Assembly (NCBI GenBank): GCA_910575775.1
Contig: CAJTEY010000035.1
Coordinates: 1-44,251 of the forward strand
Reading direction: 5' to 3'
Length of the DNA stretch: 44,251 bases
DNA from: Lachnospiraceae bacterium
GTDB lineage: Bacteria > Bacillota > Clostridia > Lachnospirales > Lachnospiraceae
The notes beneath the pieces were generated by a model that saw only the letters and a list, made by a program, of their open reading frames with translations, had not been told where the DNA came from and ran no database searches. The translations under genes were made by a program, and so were the position numbers. Position 1 is the stretch's first letter. Each line of letters begins with the position of its first letter. Below, piece by piece: positions 7,516-17,271 of the stretch.

Positions 7516-7683
7516 TTGACGCAAAACCAAACGCCCGTTACCACAACGGAGCATAAAATAGGAAAAGTTACTTACCTTGTATGTTCGTCCGCAAGTGAAC
7601 ACGCGACGGACACACTGGATAAAAAGATAAAGAAGCTCATACGCAAAGACATGGAGCTGAACCCCGCAAACGCCCGGAAATAG
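7516..7683 (+). CDS. tnpW: TnpW-family transposon-encoded protein
   Basis: A 55-aa protein with HKIGKVTYLVCSSASEHATDTL and the basic tail DKKIKKLIRKDME, matching TnpW proteins of Tn4451-like elements; their role is unknown but position suggests help in excision or integration. The start is the TTG at 7516 with GGGGGA 7 bases upstream; the upstream GTG frame (7456) overlaps a hairpin and has no such site. It sits 100 bp before the recombinase. Confidence 0.75.
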   Translation: MTQNQTPVTTTEHKIGKVTYLVCSSASEHATDTLDKKIKKLIRKDMELNPANARK

Positions 7684-7705
7684 GGCGTTTCTTCACATTT
7701 TATAC

Positions 7706-7734
7706 ATGACACAGGCAGCGGTATGTGGTATAAT
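7706..7734 (+). promoter_or_regulatory. Promoter of the serine recombinase
   Basis: ATGACA (7706-7711), 17-bp spacer, TATAAT (7729-7734): five of six and six of six consensus bases, 50 bp before the recombinase ATG. Confidence 0.75.
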
Positions 7735-7738
7735 ATAG

Positions 7739-9460
<1,722 letters not shown>

Positions 9461-9473
9461 CATACATCAAAAA

Positions 9474-9520
9474 GAGGTAAGATAACACCCTCTGCAAAAA
9501 AGGTTACGTTATCTTACCTC
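9474..9520. repeat. 13-bp perfect inverted repeat at the element end
   Basis: GAGGTAAGATAAC (9474-9486) and GTTATCTTACCTC (9508-9520) flank a 21-bp loop. It may act as a bidirectional terminator after the recombinase and as part of the attachment site. The right arm supplies the last four codons and stop of the truncated gene at 9509. Confidence 0.75.
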
Positions 9521-9718
9521 AACAAAATTGCTCCCTGAAAAGCCGTCGTCCACATAGATGTCGTAAAGCTCTATGTCCGGCTGCTCCCTTAAGAATGATT
9601 TGATAAGTTCCCTCTGGTTTCCGATGCTGTTGCTCTCGGACTTATTGAAACTGCCCCTGTCCTCGTCATCCTTTGAAAGGCGGAGGTACATGGCCGCATA
9701 GAATTGTTTTTCTTTCAA
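9509..9718 (-). pseudogene. N-terminal fragment of a second serine recombinase, interrupted by the element
   Basis: The frame gives KEKQFYAAMYLRLSKDDED with the catalytic serine, then SIGNQRELIKSFLRE and YVDDGFSGSNF, and ends four codons later (VEVR). Recombinases of this type normally continue for about 400-500 further residues. The break falls exactly after the conserved NF of the DDGFSGxNF motif, and the codons beyond it come from the neighbouring element. The start is TTG 9718 with AGGGGTGAT upstream. The missing C-terminal half is not found in this window in the right orientation. Confidence 0.8.
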
Positions 9719-9855
9719 CTGTATCACCCCTGACTTTTTATTAGCTAACAAGGATAGCCGTTATCCCGCTCATACCTAAAAGCCAGGGCTTCCACTGAAT
9801 CAAGTCCTGACTTTAGATTAACATAACTTTTCCGCTCTTTCAAGGAGAATCTGCT

Positions 9856-10125
9856 TCAAATGTGTATCTCCGCAAGCCGCCTTAAATATTCCTCCATCTT
9901 ATCATCAATGGTCGGCCCTTCTTCCATAAAGCGCACTTTCACGATATAGTCCCCGATCCGGTGGACGTATACGTTATTCGTCTGCGCCGCAAAAGAAGCC
10001 AGCTTCTGGGCGACAGGCTTTTTCGTGTCAACCACAATATCCCTTAAATCCGTCAGGCTGTTAATATCCACGCCCCGTATATCCACAGCCGCCATCTCCT
10101 GTAACTTTTCCCTTGTCAGTTCCAT
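9856..10125 (-). CDS. DUF6870-like small protein of conjugative elements
   Basis: An 89-aa protein starting MELTREKLQEMAAVDIRGVD with DLRDIVVDTKKPV, a pattern I associate with the DUF6870 family that precedes recombinases in clostridial mobile elements. Function unknown. GGGGGCAGGAT precedes the ATG. It lies upstream of and in the same direction as the interrupted recombinase, so both belong to the older element that was invaded. Confidence 0.65.
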   Translation of the reverse strand: MELTREKLQEMAAVDIRGVDINSLTDLRDIVVDTKKPVAQKLASFAAQTNNVYVHRIGDYIVKVRFMEEGPTIDDKMEEYLRRLAEIHI

Positions 10126-10283
10126 ATCCTGCCCCCTGGCCGCCTTTCTATATTTTATTTCCCGTTATGGCTGTCCTATCACAAAAATCTGTCCCCCTAT
10201 ATACCAGCGGGATGGAACACCTTACGCCGCAAACGCCGCCCATTCATCAGAATGCAGCGAAAAAAGACTTGCGGCGTCAGGTC

Positions 10284-10453
10284 TTACATCCCGTAAGAAA
10301 TCCGGCAGATGCTTTCCTGCATGTTTTCCCTCCGAAATTCTTTACGAATATCGCTATCCCCGGCAAAATGCGCTACCGCAAAATCCCGTCCTGTTGCATT
10401 AAAACAACCCTTCTGGTCATTTCCTATCCGATGTAAAAAAGGATGCTCTGGTT
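10284..10453 (-). pseudogene. Possible C-terminal gene fragment
   Basis: Between 10126 and 10499 there is no intact gene. One minus-strand frame reads RIGNDQKGCFNATGRDFAV then AHFAGDSDIRKEFRREN and stops at 10284. It has protein-like composition but no start codon and runs under the terminator of the PIN gene. It may be the tail of a deleted gene; I do not recognise the family. Confidence 0.25.
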
Positions 10454-10471
10454 TTTACACTCTAAGCATCC
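10434..10471 (-). terminator. Terminator of the toxin-antitoxin pair
   Basis: On the minus strand GGATGCT pairs with AGCATCC, followed by six Ts, about 30 bp past the PIN gene stop. Confidence 0.75.
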
Positions 10472-10499
10472 TGACCGCAGTTCCTATATGAAATTTTTA

Positions 10500-10913
10500 T
10501 CACATTCCGGCTTCCTCCAGCCATTCAGCCGGTGTTCTTACTGGCAGCAAGACATCTTCAAAATCCCCCCTGTTCACCGTAATGATAAAATCTGCCCCAC
10601 TGTTTTTTCCAGTCATATACTGTACACAATCCTCAAAGTCTTTCCACTTCTGTCCAAATGCATCCATGATATCTTTTTCCGTCACGGATAAGACAGTTAC
10701 CAGCTTAAATATATTTTCCATCACCGCATATGTCTGTCCCGTATCATGCAGTACTTTGCGAGTAATATAAAAGAGGTCTGTCACGGAAGATGCCGTTATA
10801 TATGCGACATACCCATAATCCTTGATCTTCCTGAATAGTTTCATGGAATCATCGCAGCCCTTCCTACGAAAAACCATGTCAAGGATCACGTTGGTATCAA
10901 TCAGCAGTTTCAT
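10500..10913 (-). CDS. PIN-domain toxin (VapC-like)
   Basis: A 137-aa PIN nuclease. The first acidic residue is in LLIDTNVILD (D6). The mid-protein acids are near SSVTDLFYI and FEDCVQYM, and the last conserved acid is in GADFIITVNRGDF. This is the PIN_3 layout of VapC-like endoribonucleases that cut tRNA or other RNA. It overlaps the upstream antitoxin gene by 17 bp, so the two are translationally coupled, and a terminator follows. It forms a stability module in the mobile region. The exact RNA target cannot be read from sequence. Confidence 0.8.
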   Translation of the reverse strand: MKLLIDTNVILDMVFRRKGCDDSMKLFRKIKDYGYVAYITASSVTDLFYITRKVLHDTGQTYAVMENIFKLVTVLSVTEKDIMDAFGQKWKDFEDCVQYMTGKNSGADFIITVNRGDFEDVLLPVRTPAEWLEEAGM

Positions 10914-11133
10914 ATCTTTCCCGTATCCTTTCTTCCCTGTATTCTTCCAGCGTTTTCCCCGTATCCGGCAAAACGCCTACCAGATTTTGAAAAATATCAT
11001 CCAGAGATTCCTCCACGACCGGCTTTTCTATTTTCTGCTGTGAACTGAGAAACTGTACAAAGCTGTATATCACTTCTACCTGACTTTCCGGCAGGGCATG
11101 TAACAGGTTTATCGTTTTTTCCAAAGTTGACAT
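10897..11133 (-). CDS. Antitoxin of the PIN toxin
   Basis: A 78-aa protein starting MSTLEKTINLLHALPESQVEVIYSFVQFL, the helical N-terminus typical of DUF2281-like or VapB-like antitoxins. The acidic C-terminus (DDIFQNLVGVLPDTGKTLEEYREERIRERYE) would bind the toxin. It lies directly upstream of the toxin with a 17-bp overlap, the usual order. A GGAGG-like site (GGAGGTAGAAAAG) precedes the ATG. It probably represses its own promoter in the 11134-11340 intergenic stretch. Confidence 0.75.
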   Translation of the reverse strand: MSTLEKTINLLHALPESQVEVIYSFVQFLSSQQKIEKPVVEESLDDIFQNLVGVLPDTGKTLEEYREERIRERYETAD

Positions 11134-11351
11134 TCTTTTCTACCTCCAAACTCACAGAATCCTATGCGTTTTTTATATTATATCATTACTGGCGCAAATT
11201 ACTATCACCAACTTTTTCTTTCGTCTATATTTCTGTATGAATTCCGTGTAATTTTCGAGAGATTAATCACAAAACCTTTTATAGTGTAAGTTGTCATTTA
11301 TCACCCCTTTTAGGCACACTTTTTACAACACCACTCGGCTTTGTGGTATAT

Positions 11352-11516
11352 TAGTGTCAAGTTGCTTGATTTTCAGTTTTCTGGTTAAAAACAGACCCGT
11401 CCTTATCCAATTCTGCTGTTTTCGACATGTCGAAAATACTTTCGCAGCAGTTCTTTTCATAGGACTAAATCAGCGGAAACCCTTGATTTTACTGGCTCCT
11501 TGCTAACTTGACACTA
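11352..11516. mobile_element. 165-bp MITE-like element with 12-bp terminal inverted repeats
   Basis: TAGTGTCAAGTT (11352-11363) and AACTTGACACTA (11505-11516) are perfect inverted ends. Inside is a TTTTCGACATGTCGAAAA palindrome and no reading frame. Flanks GTATAT and TATTAC allow a short TAT-type target duplication. The right end overlaps the stop of the S8 peptidase. The transposase that moves it is not in the window. The rest of 11134-11351 shows nothing but an AT-rich promoter-like stretch. Confidence 0.65.
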
Positions 11517-13293
11517 TATTACCATACGCCCCCACCCTCGAATCCGGGTACTCCGCCACGCCCCGGATCGGCTTTGCGCCCTTCCTCAGATACGCCTTCA
11601 CCTTCTCCCCGTACAAATACGGATCATTTTTCATCACGATCCCCCACTGCATCAGCAATGCCGCGGCCCCGGTCACGAAAGGCGCCGCGAACGAGGTGCC
11701 AGTGACAGGCGAATATCCACCGTCCCTGTTGGGAGCCAGAACGCCTACGCCCGGCGCCACGATATCCGGCTTCACAAATGTATCCGAAGTGCGGCTGTTT
11801 ACCTGATCCTGATAGAGATACCCCCTGCCGGAAAAGTCCGCGTAAGACTCATACACCGGGTCATAAGCCCCCACCGTCACCACCTTGACTGCCGTGGACG
11901 GAATTGTGAGCGTCACATCCGGGGTGGTTCTGACAAAACGGGTATCTGCACTGCGGACGGCTTCGGAAGGAAGATAAAAGGTGTAATTCCCGGTAATGAC
12001 CCGCAGTGGACGAAGCTCAAACGTCCATACACCCCGATCCAGATACCGGCTGCCATCCGCCGGGAGAAAATCGAAATAAAGCTCCTGCGCCGTCATATAA
12101 GGAGCCGGTTCTCCGTTGTAGAACAAAATCTCCGTCTGCTGCAGCCGATAAGCCTGTTTACCAGGTCGGTCAGTGTCTACCTGAAACGTCTCCCCGGACG
12201 GCGACAAGACTGTCACTAAATAGCGGTCGGCATACTCTTTCCACAGCTGCACATTCAGCCCCCTTTCGTAGGATCCCACGGTCATTTCTACCTTTCTTCC
12301 CCCGTCAGTGACACTCGTGTCTATCGAATTAACTATATTAGTCAATCCAACAGACTGCCTTTCCTGCTGCCGCAGACTCCCTCCCACATGTCCTCCGGAA
12401 GCCCCTTCGTTTCCGCTGCCCACACAGATAACGCTTCTCCCGATCTCCGAGACATTATCCAGGAAACGCTCCAGCAGTGAGGTTCCGTTATGTGCGCCGT
12501 AAGTATTTCCAAAACTCAGATTGACGGCAACCGGCATGGCCAGTTCTACTGCTTTTCTGACCACATAAGTCAATGCCCTCATCAGCTCCGTTGTTCTGGG
12601 AAAAGAGTCTTCTCTCGGTGATCCGAGCCGCACTATGATAAGCTCACTCTCCCTGGCAACTCCCGCATAGGCCGGGCCGCCTTCTCCGCCGTTTCCCGCA
12701 GCGATCCCGGCCACGGCTGTTCCATGTCCGCTCGTGTCGATACTTGGCACAAGCTGCTGCGCCTCCTGCCGGCTGCCTGTCATCAGCGCCTCATTGATCT
12801 GCGCCGCATCAAATTCCCTGCCCAGCACTTGATCCCACAGATACCTGATTCTGGTAGTACCGTCCGCATTCCGGAAATCCCGGTTATAATAGCTGATCCC
12901 CGAATCTATCACCGCCACAAGGACTCCCTTTCCCGTAAGTCCTTCATAGAGCTGACTGCCCGGTGTAAAGCAGGATGCCGTGCTGCCAGAAAGGTCGGAA
13001 AAGAAGAGCCGCTTTGGCTTCTCCACATACTCAATCTGTTCCAACTCCGCCAGCCGGTCCATCTCCGATTCCGGGACAGTAAGAATGGCATATCCCGCAA
13101 TCAGTTCTTCCACCGTAATTCCCCATTCTGCCAGTGCCTGCAGGGAACCGTGATATTTTACAATCACCTCCCAGGTTTTTTCCTCCATATTGTAACCAAC
13201 ATTCAACTCCAGGGAACGCTCACGCTCCACAGGTGCCGTGTCAAGCGCCAGATTTAACAGGTTTTCATTTTTCTGAGAATCCATCTTCTTCAC
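11503..13293 (-). CDS. S8 subtilisin-family peptidase, Csp-like, C-terminus replaced by a MITE
   Basis: A 596-aa serine protease. The catalytic aspartate is in LVAVIDSGISYYNRDF, the histidine in TSGHGTAVAGIAAG and the serine in GTSFAAPFVTGAAAL, so the triad is intact. A long insert of about 150 residues separates the histidine and serine regions. This fits the bifurcated clostridial Csp-like S8 proteases. No signal peptide is visible, suggesting a cytoplasmic or spore-located enzyme. The last codons (IVSS and stop) come from the MITE end, so perhaps ten native residues are lost. It is divergent from the AraC gene. Confidence 0.88.
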   Translation of the reverse strand: MKKMDSQKNENLLNLALDTAPVERERSLELNVGYNMEEKTWEVIVKYHGSLQALAEWGITVEELIAGYAILTVPESEMDRLAELEQIEYVEKPKRLFFSDLSGSTASCFTPGSQLYEGLTGKGVLVAVIDSGISYYNRDFRNADGTTRIRYLWDQVLGREFDAAQINEALMTGSRQEAQQLVPSIDTSGHGTAVAGIAAGNGGEGGPAYAGVARESELIIVRLGSPREDSFPRTTELMRALTYVVRKAVELAMPVAVNLSFGNTYGAHNGTSLLERFLDNVSEIGRSVICVGSGNEGASGGHVGGSLRQQERQSVGLTNIVNSIDTSVTDGGRKVEMTVGSYERGLNVQLWKEYADRYLVTVLSPSGETFQVDTDRPGKQAYRLQQTEILFYNGEPAPYMTAQELYFDFLPADGSRYLDRGVWTFELRPLRVITGNYTFYLPSEAVRSADTRFVRTTPDVTLTIPSTAVKVVTVGAYDPVYESYADFSGRGYLYQDQVNSRTSDTFVKPDIVAPGVGVLAPNRDGGYSPVTGTSFAAPFVTGAAALLMQWGIVMKNDPYLYGEKVKAYLRKGAKPIRGVAEYPDSRVGAYGNIVSS

Positions 13294-13335
13294 GCTAAAA
13301 TAGTTTTATTATATAATATTATAAAAGAGTTAAGT

Positions 13336-13364
13336 TTGACTGTAATCCACATGCATGCTAATAT
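13336..13364 (+). promoter_or_regulatory. Promoter of the AraC-family gene
   Basis: TTGACT (13336-13341), 17-bp spacer, TAATAT (13359-13364), about 95 bp before the ATG. Confidence 0.6.
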
Positions 13365-13459
13365 ATTTTTATAGACACCTTGCGTGATGGATACACATAA
13401 CACCGAAACCGCCGCCGTTATGGGAGGTTTCCCCACCGATGCACATAAGAGGAGAACCT

Positions 13460-14458
13460 ATGGATACGCTGCATAACACGGTACCTGAAAACGCCGCTGA
13501 CACAGAAACTGCCGGACAAGTCACGCCGGAAACCTATGACAGCCTCTACTCCAAAAAGGACTACGGCACATTGGATTACCCGGTCAACGCCCGCTACCTG
13601 GATCTGCGTAAATCTTACCTGAACTGGATTCGCTGGCACTGGCATGAAGAAATGGAAGTTCTGATTGTCGACCAGGGGATCGCCATTGTCTCTACCGATG
13701 ACGACTCTTACCTGATCAAGCCGGGTCAGGGGCTCATCATTAACCAGAATGTCATGCACTGTATTCATGCACAGGACAAGAAACAGTGTACCTTTCATTC
13801 CCTGGTCTTCCACCCGGATTTTATTTTCGGCCATAAAAACAATTATCTGCAGACGCAGTATCTGCTTCCCTTGCAAAACAACCAGCTTTTTAAGGTTTTC
13901 TTTCTGGACGAGAGCGCACCCTGGCATGAACGCATACTGCAGACACTGACAGAAGTCATTGAAGTAAACATGTCGAAAAATTTTGGCTACGAAATCTCCA
14001 CCAAAGGCTACCTGTGCCATTTCTGGGCAGAGCTTCTGCGGCAGCTCCCACAGAAAGAAGTTGCCATGCCCTCGCGGGTATCCCCGGATGAACAGCGTGT
14101 CAAGGAAGCCATGCTTTATATCAGAACCCATCACGCAGAGCCACTGACGCTGCAGGAAATTGCCGACAGCATCCATGTCAGCAAAAGTGAGTGCTGCCGC
14201 TGTTTTGCGCGAACTCTGCAGATGAGTCCCTTTGAGTATCTGATGAAGTATCGGATCTATGAGTCTACCAGAAAGCTGATGGATCCCAAACAGAATTTCA
14301 GTTCCATTGCGGATCTGGCCCTCACTGTCGGTTTCAACAGTACCAGCTACTATAATAAGCTTTTTAAAAAATTCCTTGGCTGCACGCCCACATACTACCG
14401 AACCCACAAAGTGCTTCATCAGGAGCCGGAGCGCGGCACAATGTCCTACTTCCTGTAA
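13460..14458 (+). CDS. AraC-family regulator with cupin sensor
   Basis: A 332-aa activator. An N-terminal cupin-type pocket (WHWHEEMEVLIVDQG ... IKPGQGLIINQNVMHCI) precedes two C-terminal helix-turn-helix motifs (LTLQEIADSIHVSKSECCRCF and FSSIADLALTVGFNSTSYYNKLFKKFLG). This is the plan of sugar-responsive AraC regulators. The start is ATG 13460, since AAGAGGAGA lies 6 bases before it; ATG 13439 has no such site. No sugar operon is adjacent; the nearest targets would be the divergent peptidase or distant genes. A terminator follows. Confidence 0.88.
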   Translation: MDTLHNTVPENAADTETAGQVTPETYDSLYSKKDYGTLDYPVNARYLDLRKSYLNWIRWHWHEEMEVLIVDQGIAIVSTDDDSYLIKPGQGLIINQNVMHCIHAQDKKQCTFHSLVFHPDFIFGHKNNYLQTQYLLPLQNNQLFKVFFLDESAPWHERILQTLTEVIEVNMSKNFGYEISTKGYLCHFWAELLRQLPQKEVAMPSRVSPDEQRVKEAMLYIRTHHAEPLTLQEIADSIHVSKSECCRCFARTLQMSPFEYLMKYRIYESTRKLMDPKQNFSSIADLALTVGFNSTSYYNKLFKKFLGCTPTYYRTHKVLHQEPERGTMSYFL

Positions 14459-14493
14459 CTCTTTTCACCACCTGTATATTTATACCTTCTTAA

Positions 14494-14524
14494 AACAGCC
14501 GTGTCTCTCTGCCGGCTGTTTTTT
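14494..14524 (+). terminator. Terminator of the AraC gene
   Basis: AACAGCCG (14494-14501) pairs with CGGCTGTT (14513-14520) followed by Ts. Confidence 0.8.
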
Positions 14525-14587
14525 CTCTAGCGACATGTAATATATAACACCCTAAAGTTAAATATAATTATTTTATGTAAAATATAT

Positions 14588-14616
14588 TTGACATCCTTTT
14601 CCCATCGTGCTATCCT
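14588..14616 (+). promoter_or_regulatory. Promoter of the XRE/DUF6773 pair
   Basis: TTGACA (14588-14593), 17-bp spacer, TATCCT (14611-14616), about 70 bp before the start codon. Confidence 0.7.
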
Positions 14617-14682
14617 GTGAACTACAGATGGAAACAACCCCTGTCTGTTGAAAGGTCAGGGAAAGGAGGCAGGTGTCTATCT

Positions 14683-14895
14683 ATGAAAAATCTGAGGCTG
14701 AAACTGGCCCGCATGGAAAAAGATATGTCCCAGACCGAGTTAGCGAAACGTGTCGGCGTCACCAGGCAGACCATCGGCATGGTGGAATCCGGCGATTATA
14801 ACCCGACCCTAAATCTGTGTATTCAAATCTGCAAAGAACTTGGCAAAACGTTAGATGATTTATTCTGGGAGGATAATGACAATGAAATGGTTTAA
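14683..14895 (+). CDS. Small XRE-family regulator
   Basis: A 70-aa protein that is nearly all helix-turn-helix: MSQTELAKRVGVTRQTIGMVE and NPTLNLCIQICKELGKTLDDLF. This is the compact YozG/Cro-like type that is usually paired with a membrane protein. The start is ATG 14683 after GAAAGGAGG. Its last 14 bases overlap the start of the DUF6773-like gene, so translation is coupled. It likely represses its own operon. Confidence 0.88.
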   Translation: MKNLRLKLARMEKDMSQTELAKRVGVTRQTIGMVESGDYNPTLNLCIQICKELGKTLDDLFWEDNDNEMV

Positions 14896-15358
14896 CAGGA
14901 AGAATAATTTAGATGAAATGCAGGAGCTAAAACTCTTAAAATTAGAAAGCAGAGGCTTCTGGCTCGGCTTTATCGGTCTCTTTCTTTCCATCGTTGTGCA
15001 GATTGTTATATATGGTTCAGAAAATACAAGAGAAGTGTATGCCGGTGAGTTCATCGTATTCCTCTGCATGGGCATTTACCTGATAGCCGAATGTCTTCGC
15101 AACGGCATCTGGGACAGACACTTATCAGCGACTCCAGCAGTCAATATCGGCTTAAGTCTGCTTGCGGCAGCGGTGACAGGTCTTTTTAACGCCATTGTCT
15201 CCTACCGCAATTACCATGACGCCACCGCCGCATTTAGCGTCTTTATCGTATACTTCCTCATGCTCAGCATAGTGATTTCTGTCACACTTACCGTCTGTTC
15301 CGCGCTCTACCGCCGCAGGAGAAGACACCTGGAAGAAGGTGGAGACGATGAAAACTAA
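14882..15358 (+). CDS. DUF6773-like membrane protein
   Basis: A 158-aa protein with about four hydrophobic segments: GFIGLFLSIVVQIVIY, FIVFLCMGIYLIAE, IGLSLLAAAVTGLF and FSVFIVYFLMLSIVISVTL. It ends with an arginine-rich cytoplasmic tail. It starts at ATG 14882 inside the end of the XRE gene. Such regulator/membrane pairs are common in Clostridia and may sense membrane or cell-wall stress; the function is not known. The assignment to DUF6773 is from memory of the family pattern. Confidence 0.65.
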   Translation: MKWFNRKNNLDEMQELKLLKLESRGFWLGFIGLFLSIVVQIVIYGSENTREVYAGEFIVFLCMGIYLIAECLRNGIWDRHLSATPAVNIGLSLLAAAVTGLFNAIVSYRNYHDATAAFSVFIVYFLMLSIVISVTLTVCSALYRRRRRHLEEGGDDEN

Positions 15359-15458
15359 ACGTTCGAAGCGCATACTCTTATGATAAAACAAAAAGCGCGC
15401 CTTTGTTAACAGCTAAACCAACTCATAAAATATAAAAAATATAGGAGAGAGAAAACAA

Positions 15459-16385
15459 ATGAACACAAACACCTACAAAAAAGACTTTTCAAGTATCGGC
15501 ATCCGTATGCTCATCAGCTCAGCAGTCATCATCCTGCTCCAGATCGGCACGCAAGCATTTGCCCTAGCACTTTTTCCCCAGTGGCAGGAAAATTACAACA
15601 TCCTGTTAGCCGTAACCATGGTGCCGCTCTATGTGCTGGGTTTCCCGATTTCCTTTGTCCTGATGCGGAATAAGGACGTGCCCGCCATAGAAAAGCATCG
15701 TATGAGCGCTGGACAGCTCGTGGTTTCCTTTATGATCAGCTATGGTCTTATGATCATCGGCAACCTGATCGGCCTCGGGCTCACCGCAGGTATCGGTCTG
15801 ATCAAAGGCACCCCTGTGCAAAATGCACTCCTGAACGTCATAACCGACGGTTCCATCTGGGTTACCGCCATCTTCACGGTGCTATGCGCCCCGGTTTTCG
15901 AGGAAATTCTGTTTCGCAAACTGATCTGCGACAAGGTTATCAAATATGGGGAAGGCTGCGCGGTCATACTTTCCGGACTGATCTTCGGGCTCTTCCACAT
16001 GAACTTTAACCAATTCTTTTACGCATTCTTTTTAGGCTGCTTTTTCGCCTTCATCTACGTGAAGACCGGCAGACTGAAATATACGATCCTGCTGCATATG
16101 ACGATAAACTTCTTTGGAAGCGTTCTGGGCGGCATCCTCCTGCAGCTTGATCAGGCGAAACCCTCCACCGTCATCATCTCGGCGGTTTACTCCCTGTGCG
16201 TCTTCGGGATGGCAATCGCAGGCATTGTAACACTCATCGTGAAACGCCGTGCCATGACAGTAAGCCCGGGTGAAATTGTCATAGAAAAGGGGCAACGTTT
16301 TAAGACCATGATTCTGAATGCAGGAATGGCACTTTACTGCCTTGTCTTTCTGGGAATTATGCTCGTGCAGGCATTTTTTGCCTGA
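15459..16385 (+). CDS. CPBP-family intramembrane metalloprotease (Abi)
   Basis: A 308-aa membrane protein with about eight helices. The CPBP motifs are present: EEILFRKLI (glutamates about 147-148), FGLFHMNFNQFFYAF (histidine about 174) and LLHMTINFFG. These residues bind metal in CAAX-protease-like enzymes. Substrates are unknown; in Firmicutes such proteins may act in bacteriocin self-immunity or membrane protein processing. It follows the XRE/DUF6773 pair by 100 bp with its own ATAGGAGAG site. Confidence 0.85.
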   Translation: MNTNTYKKDFSSIGIRMLISSAVIILLQIGTQAFALALFPQWQENYNILLAVTMVPLYVLGFPISFVLMRNKDVPAIEKHRMSAGQLVVSFMISYGLMIIGNLIGLGLTAGIGLIKGTPVQNALLNVITDGSIWVTAIFTVLCAPVFEEILFRKLICDKVIKYGEGCAVILSGLIFGLFHMNFNQFFYAFFLGCFFAFIYVKTGRLKYTILLHMTINFFGSVLGGILLQLDQAKPSTVIISAVYSLCVFGMAIAGIVTLIVKRRAMTVSPGEIVIEKGQRFKTMILNAGMALYCLVFLGIMLVQAFFA

Positions 16386-16388
16386 CTC

Positions 16389-17156
16389 TCACCTTGCCGG
16401 TATCGTCAGTTTCTCCTGCTCAGTGACAAAAAAACAGGCGCCGCTGTAAGCTCCCGCTTCATACAGTTTACCGATTATTTCAAGCATCCGCCGGTTGAGT
16501 CTGTGATACACAACATGCCTCTCCCAGCGGATGCCCTGTAAATATTCCCGCTGTCTGCTGTTGAGACAGCTCATTTTTTCCCAAACGGCACTCGCTCCGC
16601 CCGGCTCACACTGTCCGCCTTGCTCTCTTTTTTCAATTTGACTAAATTGGTCATTTATAAGTCCCCTGAATGGACAGGATATATAGCTGTATGCCTCTCC
16701 GCTTTTTTCGCACTTTCTATGTAACAATTCTGTCAGTTTTCCATCCCGCTTCGGATTGTACGCAGATTCCTTCCATAAAATATCCTGCGTCTGCACCGCT
16801 TTTTCCCATTGTGACGCCACCGTCAAATCTGCCGCGTTTGTCATATTATTTTGACCTTTATAGTCAATTATTGTTTTCCGAAAACTGCGTCTGCCACAGC
16901 TGCCCTGTTCCTGCACAAACTGCTCCTTCGGCGCAAACAGTTCCGCCGAAGGCTCTTCCAGCAAAAGCACACGGCTTTCATACAGATACGTCATCATAAT
17001 CCGCTGCACCCTGGCGCGCGGCGCCGGATAATCCAGGCGGTCAACAATCTGGTCCAGTGTATATCCAATATCTGTCAAATGTCTGACTGCGCCGCCACAG
17101 GCGGCTTCCGTGACGAAACCTGACAGCGCGTTTTGAAAGTAATTTGTCTCGTCCAT
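16389..17156 (-). CDS. Uncharacterised Lachnospiraceae protein
   Basis: A 255-aa soluble protein I cannot assign. The N-terminal third (HLTDIGYTLDQIVDRLDYPAPRARVQRIM) looks like a helical, winged-helix-like fold. The C-terminal third (NSRQREYLQGIRWERHVVYHRLNRRMLEIIGKLYEAG) is also helical. No signal peptide or membrane helix is evident. It is convergent with the CPBP gene, whose stop is 3 bp away, and stands alone on its strand before nth. Full-length codon use resembles the neighbours, so it is a real gene. Confidence 0.7.
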   Translation of the reverse strand: MDETNYFQNALSGFVTEAACGGAVRHLTDIGYTLDQIVDRLDYPAPRARVQRIMMTYLYESRVLLLEEPSAELFAPKEQFVQEQGSCGRRSFRKTIIDYKGQNNMTNAADLTVASQWEKAVQTQDILWKESAYNPKRDGKLTELLHRKCEKSGEAYSYISCPFRGLINDQFSQIEKREQGGQCEPGGASAVWEKMSCLNSRQREYLQGIRWERHVVYHRLNRRMLEIIGKLYEAGAYSGACFFVTEQEKLTIPAR

Positions 17157-17216
17157 ATGCCGCTCTCCTATGTTACACGCTTTTCTGAGCCTTCAGCCCT
17201 CTTCACCTGCCTCTTA

Positions 17217-17243
17217 ACGAAGCAGCCTTTGCTGCTTCGTTTT
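17217..17243. terminator. Hairpin between nth and the 255-aa gene
   Basis: ACGAAGCAGC pairs with GCTGCTTCGT, a perfect 10-bp stem with CTTT loop, 30 bp past the nth stop. The T-run is on the + strand, so termination of nth would rely on the stem alone. Confidence 0.5.
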
Positions 17244-17271
17244 AGAAATACTTCTCACACTATTGCAGCCA

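Noticed and set aside
13418..14419. 333-aa open frame antisense to the AraC gene
   Set aside because: It is a shadow frame; the + strand frame has AraC motifs, a promoter, a ribosome site and a terminator.
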